Origin: Streptomyces sp. NP-1717
GTDB lineage: Bacteria > Actinomycetota > Actinomycetes > Streptomycetales > Streptomycetaceae
Assembly (NCBI RefSeq): GCF_022695985.1
Contig: NZ_JAAPBF010000047.1
Span: 1 to 38,590 of the forward strand
Length of the DNA: 38,590 nt
Direction: 5' to 3'
Part shown: one piece after another, positions 25,446 through 34,070 of the stretch
Numbering within the stretch: the stretch's first letter is position 1
Layout: every line of letters starts with the position of its first letter
Translations under genes and position numbers: made by a program
Notes under the pieces: generated by a model
Seen by the model: the letters and a program-made list of their open reading frames with translations, nothing else
What the model was told of the DNA's origin: nothing
Databases searched by the model: none

Positions 25446-26015
25446 TCAGTCGCCGTCGGGCGGCAGTGGCACGTCGTACGCATTGAGGATCGCCGAGATG
25501 GCGGCATACTGCGCGACGAGGAAGACGAGTTCAGCCGTACCGGAGTCGCCGAAGGTGCGGACCCCGGCTCGGTAAAGCGCTCCCGGCAAAGGCCCGCCGC
25601 TGTGCAGCCGGGCTGCCACATCGTGAGCGACCGTCTCCTCGGCGGTCATGCCTGCCGGGCGCTGCCCCGCGACCAGACCCTCGACGATGTCCTCCGGCAG
25701 ACCGACGGCGAGCGCAACCCGAGAGTGTGAGTACAGCTCGTAGGCCGCGGCATACCGCGAGCCCGTGGTCAGAATCGCGACCTCGCGCACCCGGGCGGGC
25801 AGGACCGAGGCGCCGGTGCCGGCCGTGAACCACTCCAGCAGCGGGCGGGCGAGCCCGGGAAAGCGGAGCATCACCGGGAAAGGGCCGATCAGCGCGCCGT
25901 CGGGATCAGTCGAGGTAAACGGCGCGGGCAACCCGGCCATGAGCTGTCGGACATGATCGTCGAGCGAGCGCTGCTCGGCTGTCAGTTCGCTGGGCTTGAT
26001 CGAGGGCATGCGCAC
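25446..26015 (-). CDS. Carboxymuconolactone decarboxylase-family protein (cysteine-free)
   Basis: A 189-residue all-helical protein of the CMD/AhpD-like superfamily: REVAILTTGSRYAAAYELYSHSRVALAVGLPEDIVEGL, which I cite in parts as VREVAILTTGSR and YELYSHSRVALAVGL, then EETVAHDVAARL and AELVFLVAQYAAISAILNAY. It contains no cysteine, so the CxxC redox centre of AhpD is absent; a decarboxylase-like or unknown role is more likely. The GTG at 26015 starts 6 bases after the amidohydrolase stop; the ATG at 26009 is an alternative. It is last in the minus-strand operon and may act on the amidohydrolase product. Confidence 0.85.
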   Translation of the reverse strand: MRMPSIKPSELTAEQRSLDDHVRQLMAGLPAPFTSTDPDGALIGPFPVMLRFPGLARPLLEWFTAGTGASVLPARVREVAILTTGSRYAAAYELYSHSRVALAVGLPEDIVEGLVAGQRPAGMTAEETVAHDVAARLHSGGPLPGALYRAGVRTFGDSGTAELVFLVAQYAAISAILNAYDVPLPPDGD

Positions 26016-26021
26016 AACGCG

Positions 26022-27233
26022 TCACCGTACCTGCGTGCCGTCGAGCCACACCTGACGGACCCGGCCGCGAAGGTCGTCGAGATCGGACAGACTGCCTGCG
26101 ATGACGACGACATCCGCGAGCTTGCCGGCTGCCAACTTTCCGGCGGTGTCGAATCGGAGGAGTTCGGCCGGGCTCGATGTCGTGGCGCGCCAGGCATCCA
26201 GCGCGGACATCGACGAGGAGTTCACCATCAGAGCGAGTTCTCCGAGGTTGCTCGCTGCCGGGCTCCAGTAGGGCGGGCTGTCGGTCCCCATAGCGATCTT
26301 CACCCCCGCCTGGACGGCGAGTGCGAAGCTCGCCTGATGAGCTTCGACGGCCTCACGGGCAAGGTTGGCGTTCTCTTCCGGGATCGGTATGCCGCTGTCA
26401 GCGGCGTCGATGATGGCGCGTGTTGCTGACAGCGTGGGAACGAGCCAGGCGCCACGCTCGAGCATGAGGTCGACTGCTTCGTCGTCCAGGTAGTAGCCGT
26501 GTTCGATGGAACGGACGCCGGCCCGCAAGGCTGCCTTGATTCCCTCGGTCCCCTGCGCGTGGGCGAATACGTAGGTGTCGGCTGCGGCGGCTTCGGCGAC
26601 GATCACCGCTAGCTCGTCGGCGCGAAACTGGGCGTGGCGGGGATTGTCGCCTGTAGACATGACTCCGCCGGTGGTGGCGATCTTGACTGCGTCGGCTCCC
26701 GCGCGCAGGACTTCACGGACTCCTCGCCGCACTCCGTCGGGGCCGTCGACGACCGGGTTGGGCCGTCCGGGGTGTGCCGTCATCATCGGGATCGATCGAT
26801 GACCTCCCGAGGGGAGATGGACATCGCCGTGCCCGCCCGTTTGGGACAGCATAGAGATCGCGATCTGCAGTCGTGGTCCCTCGATGAGTTCTTGTGCGAT
26901 CGCTTGCTTCACCCCTAGGTCTGCGCCTGCGGCATCCCGGGCAGAGGTGATGCCTTGGTCGAGCAGGAGTGACAGGTTGCGCTTTGCTTCGTAATACTGC
27001 AGGGAGAAGGCTTGTTGTTCGGCGCGTGCGAGGTTGAAGTCTCTGGTCATCACGTGCACGTGGCAGTCGAACAGCCCGGGAAGGACTGACTTCCCTGAGC
27101 AGTCCACAACGTGATCACCGTCCAGATCGGTCCCGACATCGACGACGTGGTGGCCTTCGATGACGAGGTCGGCCATGCCTGCTGAGGTTCCGTCGAAGAC
27201 GGTCCCATTCTTGAAGACTGTGCGGACTGCCAT
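26022..27233 (-). CDS. Metal-dependent amidohydrolase (imidazolonepropionase / Xaa-Pro dipeptidase-like)
   Basis: A 403-residue amidohydrolase-superfamily enzyme. It begins with the small beta-sandwich (VFKNGTVFDGTSAGMADLVI), then PGLFDCHVHV with His58 and His60, Lys184 in VKIATTGGVMSTG (probable carbamylated bridging lysine), His in YVFAHAQG, His in SIEHGYYLDDE and Asp in AMGTDSPPYW. This set fits the binuclear subgroup that includes peptidyl-amino-acid and N-acyl hydrolases related to prolidase Sgx-type enzymes and ochratoxinase. The substrate is unknown. No signal peptide is visible, so it is cytoplasmic. It lies 62 bases after the serine ammonia-lyase gene and is part of the same transcription unit. 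Confidence 0.88.
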   Translation of the reverse strand: MAVRTVFKNGTVFDGTSAGMADLVIEGHHVVDVGTDLDGDHVVDCSGKSVLPGLFDCHVHVMTRDFNLARAEQQAFSLQYYEAKRNLSLLLDQGITSARDAAGADLGVKQAIAQELIEGPRLQIAISMLSQTGGHGDVHLPSGGHRSIPMMTAHPGRPNPVVDGPDGVRRGVREVLRAGADAVKIATTGGVMSTGDNPRHAQFRADELAVIVAEAAAADTYVFAHAQGTEGIKAALRAGVRSIEHGYYLDDEAVDLMLERGAWLVPTLSATRAIIDAADSGIPIPEENANLAREAVEAHQASFALAVQAGVKIAMGTDSPPYWSPAASNLGELALMVNSSSMSALDAWRATTSSPAELLRFDTAGKLAAGKLADVVVIAGSLSDLDDLRGRVRQVWLDGTQVR

Positions 27234-27295
27234 TGCTCCTCATTTCCTGATTGTTCGACTGCGCAGGTGGGGCGCGGGAGGCGCCTGACGCGGCT

Positions 27296-28699
27296 TCAGC
27301 ACTCGACAACGTTGACGGCCAGCCCGCCCAGGGCCGTCTCCTTGTACTTGTGGTTCATGTCCGCGCCGGTCTCACGCATGGTGGCGATGACCTGGTCCAG
27401 CGAGACGTGATGGTTGCCGTCGCCCCAGAGCGCCATTCGCGCGGCGTTGATCGCTTTCACCGCAGCGATCGCGTTGCGTTCGATGCAGGGCACCTGTACG
27501 AGGCCGGCAACGGGATCGCAGGTCAGGCCAAGATTGTGTTCCAGCGCGATTTCGGCGGCGTTCTCCACCTGGCGTGGTGTACCGCCGAGGATCTCGGTCA
27601 GTCCGGCTGCGGCCATCGCCGATGCAGAGCCGACCTCGCCTTGACAACCCACCTCGGCACCGGAGATCGAGGCGTTGGCCTTGCAGAGGCTGCCCACCGC
27701 CGTGGCGGTGAGCAGAAACCTCTCGACGATGTCGTTGCGTGAATCGTCGTCGGCGCCCTTGCCGGCAGCCGTGTAGTTCAATGCGTAGAACAGTACGGCG
27801 GGGATGATGCCGGCCGCACCGTTGGTCGGTGCGGTCACGACGCGACCGCCGCTGGCGTTCTCCTCATTCACTGCCAATGCGATGAAGTTGACGCGCTCCT
27901 GCCAGTACTGCTCACTGTGCTCGGGGTCCTCGCGGTCCAATCGCGACGCCCATGCACCGGCTCGCCGACGGACATCGAGGCCGCCAGGGAGGACCCCTGT
28001 CCGCGATACAGCCGAGGTGACGCATGTTTGCATCGTGTCCCACAGTTCGCGCAATCCCCGGCTGAGGTCCGCGTGTGAGCGCCCTGCGAGTTCGTTCTCG
28101 CGTATCACGTCGCAGATGCGGGAACCTGTCTGGTAGCAGACAGCGAGCAGCTCCGCCGCCGTGCGGAACGGGTGGGGAATCGAGGTCCATTGCGCGCCGC
28201 CGGGGCGCTCCTCGTCGCCGTCACGGACAACGAACCCGCCCCCGACGGAGTAGTACGTATCCGATCGAACAGCAGCGCCGGCACGGTCGTATGCGGTGAT
28301 CGTCAACGCGTTCGGATGGCGCGGACGTACGGTCAACGGTCGCAGTACGAAGTCCTCGATCCGGCAGGGGATTTGTTGCCCTGCGCCCAGGCTCACCGTG
28401 CCGGATGCCGTGATGTCCGCCAGCCTTCGCTCAACTTCGCCGGAGTCGATCCTGGCTGATTGCGCACCATCCAGGCCCAGAAGAACCGCGGTGAACGTGC
28501 CGTGACCGTGCCCGGTCGCGGCGAGCGAGCCGAAGATCTCCACTCGCACTGACTCGACGCAGTCCGCCGCGCCCGCTCGTCGCAGGTCCTTCGCAAAGGC
28601 GGCGGCTGCCTTCATCGGCCCGACTGTGTGCGAACTCGAGGGCCCAATCCCAATAGTGAACAGGTCGAAGACACCGACAGGAGCTGTCGAAGTGGTCAT
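27296..28699 (-). CDS. sdaA: L-serine ammonia-lyase, iron-sulfur dependent
   Basis: A 467-residue single-chain L-serine dehydratase, which turns L-serine into pyruvate and ammonia. The beta-domain starts [22 protein letters not shown] and includes [14 protein letters not shown]. The alpha-domain has [19 protein letters not shown] and the iron-sulfur ligands Cys352 ([11 protein letters not shown]), Cys394 (GLTCDPVAG) and Cys405 (VQVPCIERN). Their 42- and 11-residue spacing equals the Legionella enzyme as I remember it. Length and ends are normal, so the gene looks functional. It follows the Lrp-type regulator by 51 bases. It may be a second copy, dedicated to serine released by neighbours. Confidence 0.94.
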   Translation of the reverse strand: MTTSTAPVGVFDLFTIGIGPSSSHTVGPMKAAAAFAKDLRRAGAADCVESVRVEIFGSLAATGHGHGTFTAVLLGLDGAQSARIDSGEVERRLADITASGTVSLGAGQQIPCRIEDFVLRPLTVRPRHPNALTITAYDRAGAAVRSDTYYSVGGGFVVRDGDEERPGGAQWTSIPHPFRTAAELLAVCYQTGSRICDVIRENELAGRSHADLSRGLRELWDTMQTCVTSAVSRTGVLPGGLDVRRRAGAWASRLDREDPEHSEQYWQERVNFIALAVNEENASGGRVVTAPTNGAAGIIPAVLFYALNYTAAGKGADDDSRNDIVERFLLTATAVGSLCKANASISGAEVGCQGEVGSASAMAAAGLTEILGGTPRQVENAAEIALEHNLGLTCDPVAGLVQVPCIERNAIAAVKAINAARMALWGDGNHHVSLDQVIATMRETGADMNHKYKETALGGLAVNVVEC

Positions 28700-28750
28700 G
28701 AGGCAGGACGGTAGTCCGCGCCTCCAATGGTCCCGGCCTGGTGCAGGATT

Positions 28751-29806
28751 TCACTCGAAACGAGTGATTGGCTGAGGCATATTGGTCAGCAGAGGGCTGA
28801 ATTCGCCGGTGGTGTGCCCACGGGCGTCGAGGCGGTGTCCTTCCTTCTTGACCGTGCGCAGTACGACGGAACGGTCGGCGATGCTGACGCCGGGAAGCTT
28901 CTCCTCCAGGATGACCTCCAGCCGCTGCACATCAGCCAGCGTCGGCAACCACACGGCCAGGATGAGGTTGTACTGTCCGACAGTTGAAACCGCGAGGCGG
29001 ATCTCGCCGATACGCGTGAGCACAGACCCGATGCGCTGCACGAGCGCGGCAGGGACCCGGAGGAAGTACCACGCATGAACCGGCCGGCCTGATTGCGCCT
29101 TTGCCATATCCAGGCGGGTGTCCAATCGGCCTTGTGCGGTCATGGCGGCAACCGCATCCCGCACCCGACGCTGGCCCACGCCGAGGGTCCTCGCCAGGAA
29201 AGCCACTGTCGCCCTGCCATCCGGTCCCAGCAGGCGAAGGAGTTGGTCCTCCAGCTGAGAGTCGACGCGGCTGCTCGGGGATCGCGAGACCTCGACGCTC
29301 CGCTCCACCGCAGCGATCTCCTCGGCAGACAGGGAGCGAAGGCGCCACTGTCCTCCGTCCACGAACGGCGACGAGAACAAGTGGGCCCGGGTCGCCCGGA
29401 TCCCGTCAAGTGCCGGTACCCGCAACATCAAGTATTCCGTCAGCGCATTCATGCTGGATGTGGCCACCAGCACGAGCATCTCGCGTCCCCCGGCCGTGAG
29501 GTCCACCGTGAACGCTTCACTGTCCGCCGCGATCTCCTGTGCGAGACGGAGCGTGGCGGCAGGGTGGGCTTCAATCTCCAGTATTGCCGACGGCCCTCTC
29601 AGCTCCGGGCCGGGATGTCCCGACACCCATGCGATGCCGGCCTCGACGATGCGGTCCCAGCGCCGGGCGAGGGTGACCGCGTCGACCCCGATGATCGGCG
29701 CCAGCGCAGCCCAGCGTGCTCGCGGGTTGATCTGGAGGGCATGGATGAACCGCCGATCGAGCTCATCCAGGTCGTAGTCCTGCCGACTCTCGTCCAAATC
29801 ACTCAT
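28751..29806 (-). CDS. Double-length Lrp/AsnC-family transcriptional regulator
   Basis: A 351-residue protein holding two Lrp/AsnC units. The first helix-turn-helix is LDELDRRFIHALQINPRARW then GVDAVTLARRWDRIV; its sensor domain follows (FTVDLTAGGREMLVLVATSS). The second is LEDQLLRLLGPDGRATVAFLA then VGQRRVRDAVAAM, with a second RAM-like domain (LAVSTVGQYNLILAVWLPTL). Usual Lrp proteins are about 150 residues. Family members sense amino acids or related small molecules, which fits the serine lyase next door. It heads the minus-strand operon and is divergent from the crotonase, so the shared 322-base gap is the probable binding region. Confidence 0.9.
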   Translation of the reverse strand: MSDLDESRQDYDLDELDRRFIHALQINPRARWAALAPIIGVDAVTLARRWDRIVEAGIAWVSGHPGPELRGPSAILEIEAHPAATLRLAQEIAADSEAFTVDLTAGGREMLVLVATSSMNALTEYLMLRVPALDGIRATRAHLFSSPFVDGGQWRLRSLSAEEIAAVERSVEVSRSPSSRVDSQLEDQLLRLLGPDGRATVAFLARTLGVGQRRVRDAVAAMTAQGRLDTRLDMAKAQSGRPVHAWYFLRVPAALVQRIGSVLTRIGEIRLAVSTVGQYNLILAVWLPTLADVQRLEVILEEKLPGVSIADRSVVLRTVKKEGHRLDARGHTTGEFSPLLTNMPQPITRFE

Positions 29807-30128
29807 GAAAATTGACTCTATGGTACGAGAAGGCTCGCGGTTTCAGCGGGCATGCGGCTGTTCACGTGCCGAGCGCCGAAACATCCTGAGGTGGCACCGT
29901 ACCGAGATCCCAGACGACGCTACTCACGATGCGGTTGAGTGCCAATGCGGAGCTCGTGACACCTGGCCGAATTGCGGCGGAAAGGCATGCCTGCCTGACG
30001 TAAAACCTCGCCGTGGTCGGCCTCTGGGGATTTTTCCTGCGTTGCCGGTCACGCCGCTTCCTCGCGGAGTAATGATTTTCACGGCAGTGAGAGCGTCGGT
30101 ATCCCGGCGCAGACGAAGGAGGACGACC
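29807..30128. promoter_or_regulatory. Divergent control region between Lrp-type gene and crotonase
   Basis: No gene is supported. Two small dyads are present: CGAG-AAGG-CTCG (29826-29837), next to the regulator start, and the palindrome AGGCATGCCT (29983-29992). The region is relatively AT-rich for this genome. Both dyads are candidate Lrp-type sites; no firm -35/-10 pair could be set. Confidence 0.5.
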
Positions 30129-30983
30129 TTGGCGACCATGTCAGACCCCCGGTGGGAAGGCCACGTTCCGCCGACCGCATTTGAGGAGTACTCAGAGAAG
30201 TACGCCGCTTTCTTCAAGATGCGCAGGGAGAACGGGATCATCGAGCTTCGGCTCCACACTGACGGCGGTCCGTACATCCATAACTGGGCTGCCCACAACG
30301 CGTGGAACCGGGTGTGGCAGGAGGTGGGCAACGACCCCGACAACCACGTCCTCATCCTGACCGGCACCGGCGAGACCTGGTTCCGAGGTGACCCGGGGGA
30401 GACGTGGCCGCGGCCCGTTGTGGAGGAGGAGCCCGACTACATCTTCCAGCAGACCATCGATGCGTGGAAGCTGATCGAGAACTTCGTCAACAACCTCGAC
30501 ATCCCGACGATCGCGGCGGTAAACGGTCCCGGGATCCACACCGAGTTCGCGCTACTGTGCGACATCACTCTGGCCGCGGAAGACGCGGACTTCATGGATC
30601 CGCACTTCATGGCGGGCACCGCGCCGGGAGATGGACTCTCGCTCGCCCTGCAGCACCTGATGGGTACGAAGCGGGCAGCCTACGACATCTACAGTGGCCG
30701 TTCCATCCCTGCGCGGAAAGCACTCGACTACGGACTCGTCAGCGACGTACTTCCGCGTGAGGAGCTCCTGCCGAAGGCGTGGGCGATCGCGGGTGACATC
30801 ATGAAGCGCCCGCGGTTCGCTCGCTGGGCAACCCATAACATCGTGTCTCGCCCCTGGCGCAAGCTCGTTGCCGAAGATTTCGGTTTCCACTTCTCGCAAC
30901 AGATGCTCGCCACCGTCGCTGCCAAGCGGCAGGTTCCCGATCCCGACCTGGTCGTCGAGGCACGCTCACGCAAAGTGTGGTGA
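30129..30983 (+). CDS. Crotonase-superfamily hydrolase resembling 6-oxocamphor hydrolase
   Basis: A 284-residue enoyl-CoA hydratase/isomerase-fold enzyme. FEEYSEKYAAFFKMRRENG, HVLILTGTGETWF, IAAVNGPGIHTEFALLCD, DFMDPHFMAGTAPGDG and ALDYGLVSDVLPREELLPKAW run in the same order as in Rhodococcus 6-oxocamphor hydrolase, which cleaves a beta-diketone C-C bond without CoA. Its recalled catalytic His122, His145 and Asp154 correspond to His137, His159 and Asp168 here. A classical fatty-acid hydratase is less likely because the GEGFCAG-type loops are missing. The start is TTG at 30129: AAGGAGG at 30116-30122 is 6 bases from it but 15 from the ATG at 30138. It ends before a strong hairpin at 31113. Confidence 0.82.
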   Translation: MATMSDPRWEGHVPPTAFEEYSEKYAAFFKMRRENGIIELRLHTDGGPYIHNWAAHNAWNRVWQEVGNDPDNHVLILTGTGETWFRGDPGETWPRPVVEEEPDYIFQQTIDAWKLIENFVNNLDIPTIAAVNGPGIHTEFALLCDITLAAEDADFMDPHFMAGTAPGDGLSLALQHLMGTKRAAYDIYSGRSIPARKALDYGLVSDVLPREELLPKAWAIAGDIMKRPRFARWATHNIVSRPWRKLVAEDFGFHFSQQMLATVAAKRQVPDPDLVVEARSRKVW

Positions 30984-31111
30984 GAGCCTGAAGGGCGAAG
31001 CAGGGTGTCGGCCGCCGCACGGACGGCGGCCGGCACTTGTCTACTCGTCTCATCGGGGTGTTGTCGGCTGGCGAGTCAGTTTCAGGTGAGCGCCGGCGTG
31101 ACATCTGTCGA

Positions 31112-31557
31112 TCAGGGCGGGGCGGCGGATCCTTGGATCTGCCGCCCCGCCCTGGCCGCCTTTCGCGGCGCGAAGAGGATCGGCGTCGACCCGACGCGGT
31201 GGGACGGGTCCCCGACCGCCGAGACGGTCTCGGCGACCAGGCAGACGGTCTCGCCCGTTTTGGTCTGAGCTGACCGAGCGCGACTTGGACCTCGATCAGG
31301 TACGGTGCCGCGGCACCGGCGAGGACCGGCGCCCTGGCGCCGAGGGTGTACGTGCCGGTTCGGCCGCTCCGGATGAGCACCCCGCACGACGCGAGTTCGG
31401 CGGCGATGCGCGAGGCTGTCGACTTGCCCGGGCGAGTCTGCTCGGCCAGGTCGGTGACCGCCTGTGGTGTGCCCGACTCGGCGACGCACGTCAGCAGAGT
31501 GAGCGCGCTGCTCAGTCGCCGGTGTACGTGACCCTCACGGTCTGCCTGCTGTCCTGG
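31112..31557 (-). pseudogene. IclR-family regulator, frameshifted and truncated
   Basis: The minus strand reads RRLSSALTLLTCVAESG, VTDLAEQTRPGKSTASRIAAEL, then CGVLIRSGRTGTYTLGARA, a textbook IclR helix-turn-helix and wing. After LGQLRPK (near 31260) the frame breaks, and the next frame continues KTGETVCLVAETV, the usual start of the IclR effector domain. The text then runs out at a stop inside the hairpin at 31113-31154. There is no plausible start codon upstream. Only about 150 of about 260 expected codons remain. Confidence 0.65.
31113..31154. terminator. Strong hairpin terminator after the crotonase gene
   Basis: CAGGGCGGGGCGGC (31113-31126) pairs exactly with GCCGCCCCGCCCTG (31141-31154), and the stem continues inward with GATCC/GGATC and a minimal loop, about 20 base pairs in all. 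It lies 130 bases after the crotonase stop and probably acts in both directions. Confidence 0.8.
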
Positions 31558-32155
31558 ACGCCGGGACGGCCCGGACCGGCTCGGTGAAGTCGTCGCGAGG
31601 GAGGGCGAGTCCGTTCTCGACCATGGGCACCACGCAACGCGGCCAGCTCTGCGGGCCGGATCCGGTCGAGGTGGCGGTGACGCAGTACGCAGGCCGGCCT
31701 GCGGCTCTGTGCGCCTGACGAGGACTTGGACGGGCGGTCGTGACGGCCCAGCAGTTTTTGATCATGAAAACCCTGGGCAGCGCGCCCTCTGCCCGAGCAG
31801 GACGGGCCCGCACTTTCGGCGTCCGGCATCGGGTGACGGCAGCCCCGGCCCTGCGCGGCACTTCCGCAGCCTGCTGGCCTCCCACGTGGCCCCGGCCCCC
31901 ACCCCGCATCAGGTCGAAGCATGCAGGTCACAGGTGTGGCGAGCCGGGTGCTCGGACAGGGGTGCCCGCTCGCGCCGAGTCGGCCACAGCCGCCCCCGTG
32001 GTCCGTGCGCCCGCTTGCCGGGCAGATGTGGCGAGCGGCTGGCGGGGTGGGGAACTGGTTTATGGGAGTTCTGTGTGAGTCCGCTGGCCGTGCGCCACAC
32101 CCACTTTCGCGCTCCGACCGCTGAGCTGCGCCTTTGCCAGTTCACGGGGGTGCGG

Positions 32156-32174
32156 GGCTCACATACGGCTCACA
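32156..32174. promoter_or_regulatory. Direct repeat with 11-base period upstream of ABC operon (candidate OmpR-type site)
   Basis: GGCTCACA occurs at 32156-32163 and 32167-32174, one helical turn apart, about 96-114 bases before the ABC gene start. OmpR-family regulators bind such direct repeats, and one is encoded downstream in this operon. An ACAAG/CTTGT inverted repeat follows at 32172-32189. Confidence 0.5.
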
Positions 32175-32269
32175 AGGTGCACAGCTTGTCCCAGAAGCGT
32201 TGGCCAGGGTGGATCCCGGACGCCCCGACCACGGTGGCTGTCTTATCGCAACCCTTGTTGGAGGATCGC

Positions 32270-33184
32270 ATGATCGAGGTGAACGGGCTCACCAAGCGTT
32301 ACGGCGACGTGCTGGCCGTCGACGACCTGAGCTTCACCATTCGCTCTGGAGAGGTCACCGGCTTTCTGGGCCCGAACGGGGCCGGGAAGTCGACGACGAT
32401 GCGGATGATCCTCGGGTTGGACGCACCCACCTCCGGCACCGCCGCCGTCAACGGCCTGGCGGTGGCGGTACAGCCCGCGCCGCTGAAGGCGGTCGGGGCA
32501 CTGCTGGAAGCCGGAGCCGTGCTGCCCAGCCGCAGTGCTTACCACCACCTCTTGGCGTTGGCCGCCAGCAACGGGCTGGGCCGCGATCGTGTCGAGGCGG
32601 CCCTCGACGAAGTCGGGCTGTCGGGCGTGGCGCGACGGGCAGCCGGCACCTACTCGCTCGGCATGAAGCAACGGCTCGGCATCGCCGCAGCCCTGTTGGG
32701 TGACCCGCCGGTGCTGGTGCTGGACGAGCCGCTCAACGGGCTCGACCCCGAGGGGATCGTCTGGATCCGCAAGCTGATGCGCCGGATGGCCGCCGAAGGC
32801 CGGGCCGTGATGATGTCCAGCCATCTGATGAGCGAGATCGAACTCACCGTCGATCACCTCGTCGTGATCGGCCGGGGCCGGCTGATCGCCGACACCAGCA
32901 TGTCCGAGTTCATCGCTGAGCACTCCCACCAGGAAGTCGTAGTGCGCTCACCGCAGGCCACCGACCTTGCACAGCGCCTGGCTCGGTCCGGCGCCGCTGC
33001 CCGGCTCGAAAGCGAGGACCGGCTGGTAGTCACCGGCATTGGCCCTGCCCGGATCGGCGCACTGGCCGCGGCCGGAGGCATCGAGCTCCACGAGCTGACA
33101 CTGCGCCAGACCTCGCTTGAGGAGGTCTTCATGGAACTGACCCACGACAGCATCGAGTACTCCTCCGACAAGGACGCCGCCTGA
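32270..33184 (+). CDS. ABC transporter ATP-binding protein
   Basis: A 304-residue ABC ATPase of the drug/bacteriocin-type (NatA/LanF-like) group. Walker A GPNGAGKS at 34-41, signature SLGMKQRLGIA near 129, Walker B VLVLDEP at 148-154, then SSHLMSEIE with the switch His. The C-terminal extension (about 215-304) with LHELTLRQTSLEEVFMELT is typical of ABC-2 partners. It has GGAGG at 7-11 bases before the ATG. Its stop overlaps the permease ATG by one base (TGATG). The role is probably efflux or self-protection, set by the two-component pair downstream; the substrate is unknown. Confidence 0.93.
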   Translation: MIEVNGLTKRYGDVLAVDDLSFTIRSGEVTGFLGPNGAGKSTTMRMILGLDAPTSGTAAVNGLAVAVQPAPLKAVGALLEAGAVLPSRSAYHHLLALAASNGLGRDRVEAALDEVGLSGVARRAAGTYSLGMKQRLGIAAALLGDPPVLVLDEPLNGLDPEGIVWIRKLMRRMAAEGRAVMMSSHLMSEIELTVDHLVVIGRGRLIADTSMSEFIAEHSHQEVVVRSPQATDLAQRLARSGAAARLESEDRLVVTGIGPARIGALAAAGGIELHELTLRQTSLEEVFMELTHDSIEYSSDKDAA

Positions 33185-34050
33185 TGAGTAAGACCCTCAC
33201 CCCCGTCCGCACCCGCTTCCCGTCGGTCAAGACGCCTCAGCTCCGCTCCACACACGGGAAGCCGGGCGGCAGAGCGCGGTTTCGGCACGTCCTGCACGCC
33301 GAGGGGATCAAGATCTGGACGATGCGCTCGACGCTCTACGTCATCCTCGGAACACTACTGCTGGGCGGCGCCCTCGCCGCACTCAACGGCTCCTCCGCGG
33401 GCGATGAGTTCGCTGACATGACGGCTGCGGACAAGCTCACGTTCGACCCGCTGGCCACCAGCTTGAAGGGGTACATGCTGGCGCAGGTCACCATTGCGCT
33501 GCTGGGCGGCATGGTGATCACCGCCGAGTACGGCAGCCGCACCATCGTCAGCACGCTCAGCGCAGCCCCGCACCGCAGCCGGGTCCTCGCAGCCAAGGCG
33601 GCCGTGCTCGCCGCGATAGCCCTGATCACCGGATGGGCGACCACGTTCAGCGGATTCCTCGTGGGCCAGGCGGCGCTCAAGGGCACTGGCGCACCGCACC
33701 TGACGCTGTCCGACCCGCAATCCGTGCGCGCCATTCTGGGCGGTGGGCTGTTCCTGGCTCTCGCCGGACTCATGGGCCTGGCTGTGGGCACGCTGATCCG
33801 CAGCACCACCGCCACGGTGACCACCCTGTTCGCCGCCATGCTGATCGTGCCCGCGTTCGGTCCGGCCCTGCCGGGGCCGCTGTCGGAGTGGACCGCGAAG
33901 TTCTGGCCGCCATCCGCCGGCGGGCAGATCATGACGAGCTATCAGGATCCGTCGCTGCTCACGCCGTGGCCCGGACTCGCGGTGATGGCCGGGAGCGTGG
34001 CCGTTCTGCTGGCCGCCGCGTTTCTCACCTTCCGCAAGCGCGACGCGTAG
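33184..34050 (+). CDS. ABC-2 type transporter permease
   Basis: A 288-residue membrane protein with about six helices: TLYVILGTLLLGGALAAL, LAQVTIALLGGMVITAEYG, AAVLAAIALITGWATTF, AILGGGLFLALAGLMGLAVG, TTLFAAMLIVPAFGPAL and LAVMAGSVAVLLAAAFL. The motif ITAEYGSRTIVSTLSAAPHR marks ABC-2 permeases encoded with such ATPases. It is co-translated with the ATPase and followed by the response regulator 20 bases later. Confidence 0.92.
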   Translation: MSKTLTPVRTRFPSVKTPQLRSTHGKPGGRARFRHVLHAEGIKIWTMRSTLYVILGTLLLGGALAALNGSSAGDEFADMTAADKLTFDPLATSLKGYMLAQVTIALLGGMVITAEYGSRTIVSTLSAAPHRSRVLAAKAAVLAAIALITGWATTFSGFLVGQAALKGTGAPHLTLSDPQSVRAILGGGLFLALAGLMGLAVGTLIRSTTATVTTLFAAMLIVPAFGPALPGPLSEWTAKFWPPSAGGQIMTSYQDPSLLTPWPGLAVMAGSVAVLLAAAFLTFRKRDA

Positions 34051-34070
34051 GAAGATCGGACGGGGCAATC

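Larger units (their letters stand above)
30984..32269. other. 1.3-kb degenerate stretch upstream of the ABC operon
   Basis: It contains a strong hairpin (31113-31154), an IclR-family pseudogene (31112-31557) and about 650 bases (31560-32150) where no frame shows convincing protein. Open frames there, such as a minus-strand one ending near 31535 with YCVTATSTGSG and ENGLALPRDDF, match nothing I know. The last 120 bases hold the ABC operon control region. Confidence 0.55.

Noticed and set aside
31740..32078. Plus-strand frame starting MTAQQFLIMKTLG
   Set aside because: It has mixed codon bias and no ribosome site, and the product shows no domain. The start resembles an element end but cannot be paired with an inverted repeat.
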